Assembly: GCF_004342265.1 (NCBI RefSeq)
Contig: NZ_SMCS01000004.1
Coordinates: 388,354-452,353 of the forward strand
Reading direction: 5' to 3'
Length of the DNA: 64,000 nucleotides
Source: Luteibacter rhizovicinus
GTDB taxonomy: Bacteria > Pseudomonadota > Gammaproteobacteria > Xanthomonadales > Rhodanobacteraceae
Position numbers and translations under genes: made by a program. How positions within the stretch are numbered: the stretch's first letter is position 1; each line of letters opens with the position of its first letter. Positions 1 through 8,038 of this stretch are shown piece by piece. A model generated the notes under the pieces. It did not search any database, was not told the origin of the DNA, and saw nothing but the letters and a program-made list of their open reading frames with translations.

Positions 1-734
1 TAAAGGAATTCGTCGATCACACCCTGGGCGTCGAAGGGCGCCGCCGGGCAGTGGTCGTTGCCGCACCGGCCGATGCGCCACCGCTCAGTCGCTTGCGTGG
101 CGCGCAGCTGGCTACCGCGGTCGCCGAGCACTTTCGCGATCAGGGTAAGCGCGTACTGCTGCTTATGGATTCGCTGACCCGCTACGCGCAGGCTCAGCGC
201 GAAATCGCGCTGGCGATCGGCGAGCCTCCCGCCACGAAGGGTTATCCACCTTCCGTATTCGCCATGTTGCCCGCGCTGGTCGAGCGCGCCGGCAACGATA
301 AGGATGGGCGCGGGTCGATCACCGCGTTCTATACCGTACTTACCGAAGGCGACGACTACCGTCACGATCCGATCGCCGATTCGGCGCGAGCGATTCTCGA
401 CGGCCATATCGTTCTTTCACGCGACCTGGCCGAGGCCGGGCATTACCCCGCGATAGATATCGAGGCGTCCATCAGTCGCGTGATGCCGGCCGTGGTGTCG
501 AAGGATCACATGAAGGCCGCGCAGCGTTTTCGTCAGGTCTATTCGGCTTACAGGCAGCAGCGCGACCTCATCAGCGTCGGCGCCTATCAGAAGGGTAGCG
601 ATCCGCGCACCGACGAAGCCATCGCGCTCTATCCGCATCTGTCGGCCTTCCTTCAGCAGGAAACCGACGAGCCGGTGTCGCTGGAACAGGCAGCCGAAGG
701 GCTTGTCGACGTCGCGCGTAGCGGTGCCGCATGA
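1..734 (+). CDS. fliI: Flagellar export ATPase FliI (3' part)
   Basis: The reading frame is open from base 3 to the TGA at 732-734, giving about 243 C-terminal codons; the start and the Walker A loop lie upstream of the window. FliI is the F1-beta-like cytoplasmic ATPase that unloads substrates for the flagellar type III export gate. Visible family signatures are the hydrophobic Walker B strand ending [12 protein letters not shown], followed by [16 protein letters not shown], and the [17 protein letters not shown] and [20 protein letters not shown] segments, all close to FliI/YscN proteins. The stop overlaps the fliJ start (ATGA), as expected for the fliHIJ order. The fliH and fliG genes probably lie upstream. 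Confidence 0.97.
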   Translation, partial: KEFVDHTLGVEGRRRAVVVAAPADAPPLSRLRGAQLATAVAEHFRDQGKRVLLLMDSLTRYAQAQREIALAIGEPPATKGYPPSVFAMLPALVERAGNDKDGRGSITAFYTVLTEGDDYRHDPIADSARAILDGHIVLSRDLAEAGHYPAIDIEASISRVMPAVVSKDHMKAAQRFRQVYSAYRQQRDLISVGAYQKGSDPRTDEAIALYPHLSAFLQQETDEPVSLEQAAEGLVDVARSGAA

Positions 735-1159
735 GTTCCCGTGCCGATCGTCTGCAGCCCGTGGTCGACCTGGCCGCCGACAAAGCGGACGAAGCCACGC
801 GTTCGCTTGCCGAGCATCAGCGACAGGTCGCGGCGGCGGAAGCGCAACTCGTGGAACTGCGTCGCTACCGCAATGAATACGCGACGATGCCCGATGGCCT
901 GGGTGTCGCCGCATTGCTGAATCGTCAGCAGTTCCTGCTTCGTATCGACAGCGCGATCGTGCAGCAGATGGGCGAAGTCCAGCGGCGCGAAATAGCGCTT
1001 ACGCGTGCGCAGAACGACTGGGCCGACGCACGCGGCAGGGCTAAAGCGCTCGATGCTGTCACCACGAAATATCGGGAGCAGGAGCGCAAGCAGGAAGCCC
1101 GGCGCGAACAAGAGCAAGCCGACGAACGTTCCCAGCACCGTCGCACACCCAGGGGATAG
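731..1159 (+). CDS. fliJ: Flagellar export chaperone FliJ
   Basis: A 142-residue, highly charged protein, almost entirely helical with heptad-like spacing, as in the antiparallel coiled coil of FliJ. FliJ enters the central pore of the FliI ring and links it to FlhA, and it helps recycle export chaperones. Length fits the family (about 145-150). Identification rests mainly on position between fliI (ATGA overlap) and fliK plus coiled-coil character, because FliJ sequences are poorly conserved. The C-terminus is rich in Arg, Glu and Gln. Confidence 0.88.
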   Translation: MSSRADRLQPVVDLAADKADEATRSLAEHQRQVAAAEAQLVELRRYRNEYATMPDGLGVAALLNRQQFLLRIDSAIVQQMGEVQRREIALTRAQNDWADARGRAKALDAVTTKYREQERKQEARREQEQADERSQHRRTPRG

Positions 1160-1211
1160 GAATGTGTCTTTCGATGCATCGCACCCGCCACGTCATCAGA
1201 GAGCTCGCCGT

Positions 1212-2285
1212 ATGATTTCTCCAGCCATCGCCAATGTCGCTCCTCCGGCTCCCGCCACGTCGTCCACGCCGGCGACGGACGCTTCGTCGTCGGCGCATCG
1301 TTTCGATGCGGCGCTGGACGCGGCGAACAAGCAGTCGAAGGGCAAGGATTCGAACGATTCCAGCTCGAATACGCAGACATCCACGAGCCCGGCTGCCTCG
1401 ACTCCCTCGAAAGCCGCCGGCACGAAGAGCCAGGGCGCCGACGAGTCGAAAGCATCGGACAAGAAAGACGATCAGACCGACACGACCGATACGTCCGCCG
1501 TCGCGGCCGTCCTTGCGTTGATCGGCGTACCGCCGAAGGTCGCGACGGTGGCCGGCAAGGCGCTGGGCGCGGCGACCGACGCGCTCGCGGGTAAGGGCGA
1601 CCCGGCAATTACGGCTACCGGACAGGCCGGCGATGCGGCCGCCGCCGCGCTGGCTCAGCAGGCACAGGCGCAGGTTGCCGCCGCGGCAGCGGCCGTTGCC
1701 GCGGCGACGCCAGCCGGACTGCCGAGCGTGGCCGCCGATAAGGCAGGACTTCTGACCGCCATTGGCGCGACCGCGCCGAAGGAAGACACGGCGGCGCCGG
1801 ATGCGACGACGTCTCTGGCATTGCCTGCGATGCACCTGCACGCGGCGACGCAGGACCCGCAGAACGTACAGCTTCAGTCGACGCAGCCGGCGACCTCGCC
1901 GCAGTTTGCGCAGGAGCTGGGCGAGCAGATTGCCTGGATGGGCAACTCGAATATCAATCAAGCGCGTATCCGCCTGCATCCGGAAGAGCTCGGTTCCATG
2001 GATGTGAAAGTCAGCGTGGAGCATGGCAAGGTCAACGTCGCTTTCGCGACCGAGCATCCCGCAGCGGTCATCGCCGTGCAGCAGACGCTTTCCCAACTGG
2101 ACACGATGCTTGCGCATCACGGCCTTTCGCTGGGCAATACCGAAGTCAGCCAGCAAAATGCCGGGCAAGGTGACGGTTCGTCCGCTCGGTCGTCAGGCGC
2201 GGCATCGGGCGATGCCGGTAGCGATGAGGCGACCGTTGTGTCCACGACGCGCGTGAGTCGCGGTCTGGTCGACGAAGTGGCGTGA
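1212..2285 (+). CDS. fliK: Flagellar hook-length control protein FliK
   Basis: FliK is secreted during hook assembly, measures hook length and switches FlhB specificity. The ATG at 1212 (MISPAIANV) gives 357 residues and follows fliJ by 52 bp; the open frame extends further upstream but only by overlapping fliJ. The first 230 or so residues are low-complexity, rich in Ala, Ser, Thr, Asp and Lys, as expected for the disordered ruler. The conserved C-terminal hook domain is recognisable at about residues 230-320 from QARIRLHPEELGSMDVKV and the following VNVAFATEHPAA segment. The tail is Gly/Ser-rich. A weak CTGAC-GTCAG hairpin follows the stop. Confidence 0.9.
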   Translation: MISPAIANVAPPAPATSSTPATDASSSAHRFDAALDAANKQSKGKDSNDSSSNTQTSTSPAASTPSKAAGTKSQGADESKASDKKDDQTDTTDTSAVAAVLALIGVPPKVATVAGKALGAATDALAGKGDPAITATGQAGDAAAAALAQQAQAQVAAAAAAVAAATPAGLPSVAADKAGLLTAIGATAPKEDTAAPDATTSLALPAMHLHAATQDPQNVQLQSTQPATSPQFAQELGEQIAWMGNSNINQARIRLHPEELGSMDVKVSVEHGKVNVAFATEHPAAVIAVQQTLSQLDTMLAHHGLSLGNTEVSQQNAGQGDGSSARSSGAASGDAGSDEATVVSTTRVSRGLVDEVA

Positions 2286-2445
2286 TGGCGGGTATCCGGT
2301 GTGACGTAAAACTGACGAGAGTCAGAAAAGCGCCGGTCATGAGATTGCGCCGATTTGCCGCCGGATGAGTCCCGAATGTTGTAACTGTGCGCCGCCTCAC
2401 GCTTTTCCTTGAGCGCACATCGTCAATAATGAGGGCTCCCCGTCG

Positions 2446-2461
2446 TGGCACACGACTTGCT
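2446..2461 (+). promoter_or_regulatory. Sigma-54 (-24/-12) promoter upstream of fliL
   Basis: TGGCAC at 2446-2451, a 5-bp gap, then TTGCT at 2457-2461 matches the RpoN consensus TGGCAC-N5-TTGC exactly. It lies in the 243-bp fliK-fliL gap, about 65 bp before the fliL start. RpoN control of class II flagellar genes, usually with an FleQ/FlrA-type activator, is well established in polar flagellates. The activator gene is not in the window. Confidence 0.85.
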
Positions 2462-2528
2462 TTTAGGGGTTTAGCGAACGCCACGACGCGTATCCCCACC
2501 GTTTTCGTTTAGTAGAAGAGGCTTCACC

Positions 2529-3008
2529 ATGGCAGCAGCACCGGATCCGACCACCCCGCCCAGGAAGGGCAAAGGCATGTTCATCGTCGTGGGTGCGCTT
2601 GTCGTGCTGGCTATCGGTGGCATTGGCGGCTGGATGATGATGAAGCACAGCGCCGCGGGCGGTCAGGCCTCGGCGGCGAAGTCGAATGTTCCGGCGGTCT
2701 ATCTCCAGCTCGATCCCGCGTTCGTCGTCAATTTCCAGGACGAGAACGCGCTGCGTTTCCTTCAGGTCGGCGTCAATGTCATGTCGCACGATGCCGAAGC
2801 GATCAAGGCCACGAAAGAGGCCGATCCTGAAATCCGCAATGCGCTGTTGATGCTGTTCTCCGCACAGGACTTCAAGTCGTTGTCGGATGTGAAGGGCAAG
2901 CAGAAATTGCAGGCAGCCGCGTTGGCCGAAATCCAACGCGTACTGAAGGACAAGATCGGCCGGCCGGGTATCGACGCCGTGTTTTTCACCAGTTTCATCA
3001 TGCAGTGA
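2529..3008 (+). CDS. fliL: Flagellar basal body-associated protein FliL
   Basis: A single-pass inner-membrane protein that surrounds the stators and supports torque. The 159 residues begin with a short charged cytoplasmic tail (MAAAPDPTTPPRKGKG), then one transmembrane helix at about residues 17-38, a linker, and a periplasmic domain with the family features LDPAFVVNFQD and FLQVGVNVM and a C-terminal VFFTSFIMQ. Length fits FliL (150-180). It is first in a transcription unit led by a sigma-54 site, with fliM 16 bp downstream. The fliL-fliM pairing is typical. Confidence 0.95.
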   Translation: MAAAPDPTTPPRKGKGMFIVVGALVVLAIGGIGGWMMMKHSAAGGQASAAKSNVPAVYLQLDPAFVVNFQDENALRFLQVGVNVMSHDAEAIKATKEADPEIRNALLMLFSAQDFKSLSDVKGKQKLQAAALAEIQRVLKDKIGRPGIDAVFFTSFIMQ

Positions 3009-3024
3009 CAGAGCGAACCGGCCC

Positions 3025-4029
3025 ATGAGCGACATCCTTACCCAGGAAGAAATCGACGCACTGCTGGCCGGTGTGGAAGGTGGCGATGTCGAGACCGAGA
3101 TCGAGCTCCCACCGCCCGGCGGCATCCAGGATTACGATTTCACGCAGCAGGACCGCATCGTTCGCGGTCGCCTGCCGACGCTGGAAATGGTCAACGACCG
3201 TTTCGCGCGTTATTTCCGGCAGAACCTGTTCAACGTGCTGCGCAAGTCGTGCGAAGTGTCCGTGCTCGGCGTCAAGATGACGAAGTTCAACGAGTACGTG
3301 CACTCGCTCGCGGTACCCAGCAATCTCAACCTGATCCGTATCAAACCGCTGCGCGGTACGGCGCTGATGGTGTTCGAGCCGCGCCTGGTATTCACGGTCA
3401 TCGACAACTTCTTCGGTGGCGACGGGCGTTATCACGCGCGCATCGAAGGTCGCGATTTCACGCCGACCGAGAACCGCGTGATCCAGATCGTGCTGCAGGA
3501 GGCATTTACCTCCATGGCCGAAGCCTGGGCGCCGGTGCTGAAGATGAAGTTCGAGTTCCTGAATTCCGAGATCAATCCGCAGTTCGCGAACATCGTCAGT
3601 CCGACCGAAACCGTGGTCGTTTCGCGCTTCCATGTGGAGCTCGATGGCGGTGGCGGCGAAGTTCACCTGACGCTGCCTTACTCGATGGTCGAGCCGATTC
3701 GCGAGCTGCTGGACGCGGGCGTGCAAAGCGATCGGGCCGAGCGAGACGATCGCTGGATACAGAGCCTGCACGAGGAAATCCTCGATGCGCAGGTGGAATT
3801 GACCTCGCTGCTCGCCGAAGCCCAGTTGAGCATCGGCGACTTCCTGCACCTGCGCCGCGGCGACGTGATTCCTATCAATCTGCCGGAATTCGCGACGGTA
3901 TTCGCCGAAGACGTGCCGGTATTCCGGGGGAAGATGGCGAACATGAGCGGCAACAAGGCCGTTCAGTTCGAGAGCCTGCTCCGCCGCAGGGAGCAGCGGC
4001 CACCAGAGCCGTTGACCGAGCTGGCCTAG
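3025..4029 (+). CDS. fliM: Flagellar motor switch protein FliM
   Basis: A C-ring switch protein that binds phospho-CheY and sets rotation direction. The 334 residues open with MSDILTQEEIDALLAG, the CheY-binding N-terminal peptide. The middle domain contains FVVIDNFFGGDGR-type sequence (seen here as VIDNFFGGDGRYHAR) and the C-terminal SpoA domain follows (HLRRGDVIPINLPE near residue 275). Length matches the family (about 330). A 305-bp gap with a long palindrome and a new sigma-54 site separates it from fliN, so fliLM may be its own transcription unit. Confidence 0.98.
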   Translation: MSDILTQEEIDALLAGVEGGDVETEIELPPPGGIQDYDFTQQDRIVRGRLPTLEMVNDRFARYFRQNLFNVLRKSCEVSVLGVKMTKFNEYVHSLAVPSNLNLIRIKPLRGTALMVFEPRLVFTVIDNFFGGDGRYHARIEGRDFTPTENRVIQIVLQEAFTSMAEAWAPVLKMKFEFLNSEINPQFANIVSPTETVVVSRFHVELDGGGGEVHLTLPYSMVEPIRELLDAGVQSDRAERDDRWIQSLHEEILDAQVELTSLLAEAQLSIGDFLHLRRGDVIPINLPEFATVFAEDVPVFRGKMANMSGNKAVQFESLLRRREQRPPEPLTELA

Positions 4030-4056
4030 TCATCCTGGTGTCGTGTACCCGTTCGG

Positions 4057-4106
4057 GGCCCACCTTCTGTGGGAGCGCGCAGGCGCGCTCCCACAGAAGG
4101 TGGGCC
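4057..4106. repeat. Perfect 24-bp-arm palindrome between fliM and fliN
   Basis: Bases 4057-4080 and 4083-4106 are exact reverse complements with only two bases between them. The core contains TGTGGGAGCGCGC, the same core as the inverted arms in the repeats at 20398-21198 and related to the hairpins at 44125 and 48306. It starts 27 bp after the fliM stop. As RNA it would form a very stable hairpin but no clear T-run follows, so it is better described as a REP-like palindrome that may also protect or terminate the fliLM transcript. Confidence 0.85.
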
Positions 4107-4280
4107 GTTCTCTTGTGGGGTACCGTCAACTGACCGTCGCGGTGACTTACTGCCGTCGAGCGTCAATTATTTGCTCTTGAAGCGTCACATTTCGCTGGAT
4201 AGTACGACGAGGGCTCCTTGGGCCTCTCTAAGTCATTGATCCGGGTAGTCGTCTTTCGCCGATACATCCCGTCCGACCCA

Positions 4281-4296
4281 TGGCATGCGGTTTGCA
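4281..4296 (+). promoter_or_regulatory. Sigma-54 (-24/-12) promoter upstream of fliN
   Basis: TGGCATGCGGTTTGCA fits TGGCAYR-N4-TTGCW at every defined position. It lies 38 bp before the fliN ATG and downstream of the fliM palindrome, so it probably restarts transcription for fliNOPQR-flhBA and perhaps onward. Confidence 0.85.
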
Positions 4297-4334
4297 TCAA
4301 CGAGGTTATCCCTCGTTACGCGCAGTGAATCGGC

Positions 4335-4688
4335 ATGAATAACAACGACGCATTTTCGAACCCCGATGTTGTCGAAAACCCCGAAGCCGCCGTGTCGGCG
4401 ATGGGCCCCACCACGGGGCTCGGCAGCGAGGTCAACCTCGACACCATCCTCGATGTGCCGGTGACGATGGCCATGGAAGTGGGGCGAACCAAGATCAGCA
4501 TTCGCAACCTGTTGCAGCTCAACCAGGGCTCGGTCGTCGAACTCGACCGCGCCGCGGGCGAGCCGCTCGACGTCTTCGTGAACGGCACGCTGGTCGCCCA
4601 TGGCGAAGTCGTCGTCATCAACGAAAAGTTCGGTATCCGGCTGACCGACGTGATCAGCCCGGCCGAGCGGGTCCGCAAACTGCGATGA
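4335..4688 (+). CDS. fliN: Flagellar motor switch protein FliN
   Basis: A 117-residue C-ring protein that forms the base of the switch together with FliM and helps dock the export ATPase through FliH. The first 35 residues are a variable acidic tail. The rest is a SpoA domain with LDVPVTMAMEVGRTKI, IRNLLQLNQGSVVELDR, GEPLDVFVNGTLVAHGEVVV and KFGIRLTDV, all family hallmarks. The stop overlaps the fliO ATG. A sigma-54 site sits just upstream. Confidence 0.98.
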   Translation: MNNNDAFSNPDVVENPEAAVSAMGPTTGLGSEVNLDTILDVPVTMAMEVGRTKISIRNLLQLNQGSVVELDRAAGEPLDVFVNGTLVAHGEVVVINEKFGIRLTDVISPAERVRKLR

Positions 4689-5110
4689 AAAATGCCGTGC
4701 GCATTGCCGCCGCTCTCACGGGTGGCTTCGTTTCCTGCGTCTTCGCGGCGGCCCCGGCACCGGTGCCGGCTGTCGATTCCGGCGCCGAGCTCGCTCGTGT
4801 CGTGCTGAGTCTTGCCGGCGTTATCGCCCTGATCCTGATCGTCGGATGGCTGAGCCGTCGCGCACAGGGTCGCGTCCGTCCCGGCGGCCGGAAAATCCGT
4901 GTGATCGAAACGATGCCCGTAGGCATCAAGGAAAAAGTGATGTTGCTGGAAGTGGGCGGCACGCAGTTGCTCGTCGGTGCGTCGCCCAACGGCTTACGCA
5001 CCCTGCATGTGCTTGCCACTCCGGTGGCGGAAGATACCCAGACACCGCAGGCCACGCCTTCGCTGCGCGGCTTCCGCGACGTGCTGGCCCAGTGGAAGCG
5101 TACGCCATGA
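4685..5110 (+). CDS. fliO: Flagellar export gate assembly protein FliO
   Basis: A small membrane protein that stabilises FliP during assembly of the export gate. The 141 residues have an N-terminal signal-like segment (to about residue 22), one transmembrane helix at about residues 39-57 (VVLSLAGVIALILIVGWL), and a cytoplasmic domain with IRVIETMPVGIKEKVMLLEV and LLVGASPNGLRTLH, typical of FliO. It overlaps fliN and fliP by 4 bp each, indicating translational coupling. Confidence 0.93.
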   Translation: MKNAVRIAAALTGGFVSCVFAAAPAPVPAVDSGAELARVVLSLAGVIALILIVGWLSRRAQGRVRPGGRKIRVIETMPVGIKEKVMLLEVGGTQLLVGASPNGLRTLHVLATPVAEDTQTPQATPSLRGFRDVLAQWKRTP

Positions 5111-5856
5111 AGCGCTGGAGCTGGATTGCCCTGATCGTCCTGATGTTCCTGCCGGCCGTGGCTTTCGCCATCGAGCCGCCGGGTATTCCGTTGGTGAACG
5201 TGCAGACCGCGCCGGGCGGTGGCCAGAACTGGTCGCTGTCGATCCAGATGCTGGCGCTGATGACCGCGCTGACCGTGCTGCCGGCCATCCTGCTGATGAT
5301 GACGTCGTTCACGCGTATCGTCATCGTGCTCGGCTTTCTTCGCCAGGCACTGGGCACCAATAGCACGCCGCCCAACCAGGTCATCCTCGGGCTGTCGCTG
5401 TTCCTGACGTTGTTCGTGATGTCGCCGGTGATCAACCGCGCGTACGACGATGGCATCAAACCGTATATGGATGGCGCGATGACGGTGGATCAGGCGATTC
5501 CCGCCGCTGCCGCACCGTTCCGTCGTTTCATGCTCGACCAGACGCGCGAAGCCGATCTGCAGCTGTTCACCAAACTGGCAAACGAGCAGCCGTATGCAAG
5601 CAAGGACGCGGTTCCTTATCGCGTCGCGCTGCCGGCATTCGTGACCAGTGAGCTGAAAACCGCGTTCCAGATGGGCTTCCTGCTGTTCATTCCCTTCCTA
5701 ATCATCGATCTGGTCGTGGCCAGCGTACTGATGTCGATGGGCATGATGATGCTCTCGCCGATGATCATCTCGTTGCCCTTCAAGATCATGCTTTTCGTAT
5801 TGGTCGACGGGTGGACGCTGCTGCTCGGTACGCTGGCCGGGAGCTTCTACACATGA
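5107..5856 (+). CDS. fliP: Flagellar export gate protein FliP
   Basis: One of the three core proteins (FliP5-FliQ4-FliR1) of the type III export channel. The ATG at 5107 overlaps the fliO stop and gives 249 residues with a cleavable signal peptide (MKRWSWIALIVLMFLPAVAFA), as is usual for FliP. Family motifs follow: TSFTRIVIVLGFLRQALGT, PPNQVILGLSLFLTLFVM, the long periplasmic segment, and C-terminal helices with MGMMMLSPMIISLPFKIMLF. The open frame extends further upstream but only inside fliO. Confidence 0.98.
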   Translation: MKRWSWIALIVLMFLPAVAFAIEPPGIPLVNVQTAPGGGQNWSLSIQMLALMTALTVLPAILLMMTSFTRIVIVLGFLRQALGTNSTPPNQVILGLSLFLTLFVMSPVINRAYDDGIKPYMDGAMTVDQAIPAAAAPFRRFMLDQTREADLQLFTKLANEQPYASKDAVPYRVALPAFVTSELKTAFQMGFLLFIPFLIIDLVVASVLMSMGMMMLSPMIISLPFKIMLFVLVDGWTLLLGTLAGSFYT

Positions 5857-6122
5857 CGCCCGAGTCGGTCATCGCCTTCGGCCAGCAGGCATTGCATATC
5901 GCGATGCTGGTCGGCGCGCCGTTGCTGCTCACGGCGCTGGCGGTCGGTCTGCTGGTCGGCATGATTCAGGCGGCGACACAGATCAACGAAACCACCCTGA
6001 GCTTCATCCCGAAGCTGATCGCCATGGCGCTCGTCATGATCGTGACCGGTCCGTGGATGCTGCGTACCCTCGTGCAGTTCACCCGGCAGCTGATCGAAAG
6101 CCTGCCGATGGCGGTGCGCTGA
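5853..6122 (+). CDS. fliQ: Flagellar export gate protein FliQ
   Basis: An 89-residue protein with two transmembrane helices, part of the FliPQR export channel. The ATG at 5853 (MTPESVIAFGQQAL) overlaps the fliP stop. Conserved features are GLLVGMIQAATQINETTLSF and PKLIAMALVMIVTGPWML. Size is typical (89 in many species). The TGA overlaps the fliR ATG by one base (TGATG). Confidence 0.97.
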   Translation: MTPESVIAFGQQALHIAMLVGAPLLLTALAVGLLVGMIQAATQINETTLSFIPKLIAMALVMIVTGPWMLRTLVQFTRQLIESLPMAVR

Positions 6123-6889
6123 TGGTCTTCGACCTTAGCCAGATCGAAGGCTGGGTCGGTGGGGCCGTCTGGGCGCTTGCCCGCGTGTCGGGACTGATGC
6201 TGGTAGCGCCCGTCCTTGGCGCGCCGGTGATCCCGATGCGTATCCGTCTGGGTATCTGCGTGATGCTGACCTATGTGCTGGCGCCCCTGGCGCCCGTCGA
6301 CATCCGTCCGCTGAGCGCGGCCGGCGTCGCGACGATGGCGCAGCAGATGCTGGTGGGCGCGGGGCTGGGTTTCGTGATGAAGCTGGTGTTCGAGGCGGTG
6401 TCCTTCGGCGGCCAGTTCGTGGCGCAGTCGATGAGCCTGGGCTTCGCCGAAGTGGTCAATCCCCAGTCCGGCGGTTCGGTGCCGGTGCTGAGTCAGTTCT
6501 ATACAATCCTGGTGACGTTGCTGTTCCTGACGTTGAATGGCCATCTCCAGCTCATCAGCCTCCTCGCGGGCAGTTTCAACAGTTTGCCGATCGGTATCGA
6601 CGGTCTTGGCACGAACGGTATCTGGGCCATTCTTTCTTTCGCCACCCATCTGTTCGGCGGTGCGGTGCGCGTAGCGCTTCCCGCGCTGACGGCCGTGCTG
6701 GTGGTCAATCTCGGTTTCGGCGCGATCAGCCGCGCGGCACCGTCGATGAATCTCTTCGCGGTCGGTTTCCCGATCACCATCTGCCTCGGCATGATCGCCG
6801 TATGGCTCGCATTGCGCGGTTTGCCCAGCGCATTCGATTCGCTGCAAACCGACGCGTGGGACATCATGCGCCGGCTGATCGGAGGTTAA
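6122..6889 (+). CDS. fliR: Flagellar export gate protein FliR
   Basis: A 255-residue multi-helix protein completing the FliPQR channel. The start at 6122 shares a base with the fliQ stop. Visible family segments include ARVSGLMLVAPVLGAPVIP near the N-terminus, FEAVSFGGQFVAQSMSLGFA around residue 100 and the C-terminal GFPITICLGMIAVWLALRGL. Length fits the family (about 255-260). The flhB ATG follows after 4 bp, so fliR and flhB are probably cotranscribed. Confidence 0.97.
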   Translation: MVFDLSQIEGWVGGAVWALARVSGLMLVAPVLGAPVIPMRIRLGICVMLTYVLAPLAPVDIRPLSAAGVATMAQQMLVGAGLGFVMKLVFEAVSFGGQFVAQSMSLGFAEVVNPQSGGSVPVLSQFYTILVTLLFLTLNGHLQLISLLAGSFNSLPIGIDGLGTNGIWAILSFATHLFGGAVRVALPALTAVLVVNLGFGAISRAAPSMNLFAVGFPITICLGMIAVWLALRGLPSAFDSLQTDAWDIMRRLIGG

Positions 6890-6893
6890 GCCG

Positions 6894-8036
6894 ATGAGCG
6901 AACAGGACGACCAGGAACGCAACGAACCGGCCAGTGAGAAACGCCTTCGCGAAGCGCGCGAAAAGGGCGATCTGCCGCGTTCGCGCGATCTGAGTGCCGC
7001 AATTGTGGTGCTGGCCGCCGTATCGACGCTGATCGCATCGCGCGACCAGATTGCGCTGCATGCGAGCAACATCATGCATGTCGGGCTACGTTATTCCCGC
7101 GACGATCTTTTTTCCGCCGACGGCGCATCGCGCGCGCTGAGCACCGCCGGCCTCGAGGCGTTGAAGCTGCTGGGTCCCGTGTTCACGGCCACGCTGGTCG
7201 CGGCCGTCGCGGCGCCGGCATTGCTTGGCGGTCTCAATTTCAGTGGCGAAGCGCTGGTTCCCAAGTTCAATCGCCTGGACCCTATCAAGGGCTTCGGTCG
7301 CCTGTTCTCGATGAACGGGCTGGTCGAACTGGTGAAGTCGCTGCTCAAGGTCATTCTGATCGGTGGCGTGCTGGCGATGTACCTGCGCAGTACGACGCAT
7401 GAGCTGTACGCCGTGGGCGCGGGCTCGGTGAACAACGGTATCGCGCATGCGTTCAGCATGCTCGGTCACGCATCGCTTCTGTTCGGCTCCATGCTCGGCG
7501 TGATCGCGATGGTCGATGCGCCGTGGCAGAAGTTCTCCTTCGCCAAGAAAATGCGGATGACGAAGCAGGAACAGAAAGACGAACACAAGGAAAGCGACGG
7601 CAACCCCGAACTCAAGTCCCGCATTCGTGGGCTGCAGCTTCAGGTTTCCCGCCGCCGCATGATGCAGGACGTGCCCACGGCCGACGTGATCGTCGTGAAC
7701 CCGACCCATTTCGCCGTGGCGTTGCGTTACGACGACGGCGCGATGCGTGCGCCTCGCGTGGTGGCCAAGGGCGTCGATGTGATCGCGCAGCAGATCCGCG
7801 ACGTCGCCGGCGCGAACAAGGTACCTCTTGTCGAAGCCGCGCCGCTGGCGCGCGCGCTTTACAACACAACTCAGGTAGGCAAGGAAATCCCGGCGGCGCT
7901 GTATATCGCGGTGGCCCAGATCCTTGCTTACGTCTACCGCCTGCAGCAGGCGGTCGCCACCGGCGACCTTCCGCCCGATCCACCGACGCCTGAGATCGAT
8001 CCGGATCTGCTCGGCCCTTACCGTATGGATACCTGA
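6894..8036 (+). CDS. flhB: Flagellar export switch protein FlhB
   Basis: An inner-membrane protein that controls the change from rod/hook to filament export. The N-terminus has the expected polar start with RNEPASEKRLREAREKGDLP, then four transmembrane helices, then a cytoplasmic domain carrying the autocleavage motif NPTH at residues 269-272, with the nucleophilic Asn intact. The 380 residues match the family, including the position of the cleavage site. It sits between fliR (4 bp) and flhA (2 bp). Confidence 0.98.
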   Translation: MSEQDDQERNEPASEKRLREAREKGDLPRSRDLSAAIVVLAAVSTLIASRDQIALHASNIMHVGLRYSRDDLFSADGASRALSTAGLEALKLLGPVFTATLVAAVAAPALLGGLNFSGEALVPKFNRLDPIKGFGRLFSMNGLVELVKSLLKVILIGGVLAMYLRSTTHELYAVGAGSVNNGIAHAFSMLGHASLLFGSMLGVIAMVDAPWQKFSFAKKMRMTKQEQKDEHKESDGNPELKSRIRGLQLQVSRRRMMQDVPTADVIVVNPTHFAVALRYDDGAMRAPRVVAKGVDVIAQQIRDVAGANKVPLVEAAPLARALYNTTQVGKEIPAALYIAVAQILAYVYRLQQAVATGDLPPDPPTPEIDPDLLGPYRMDT

Positions 8037-8038
8037 CG

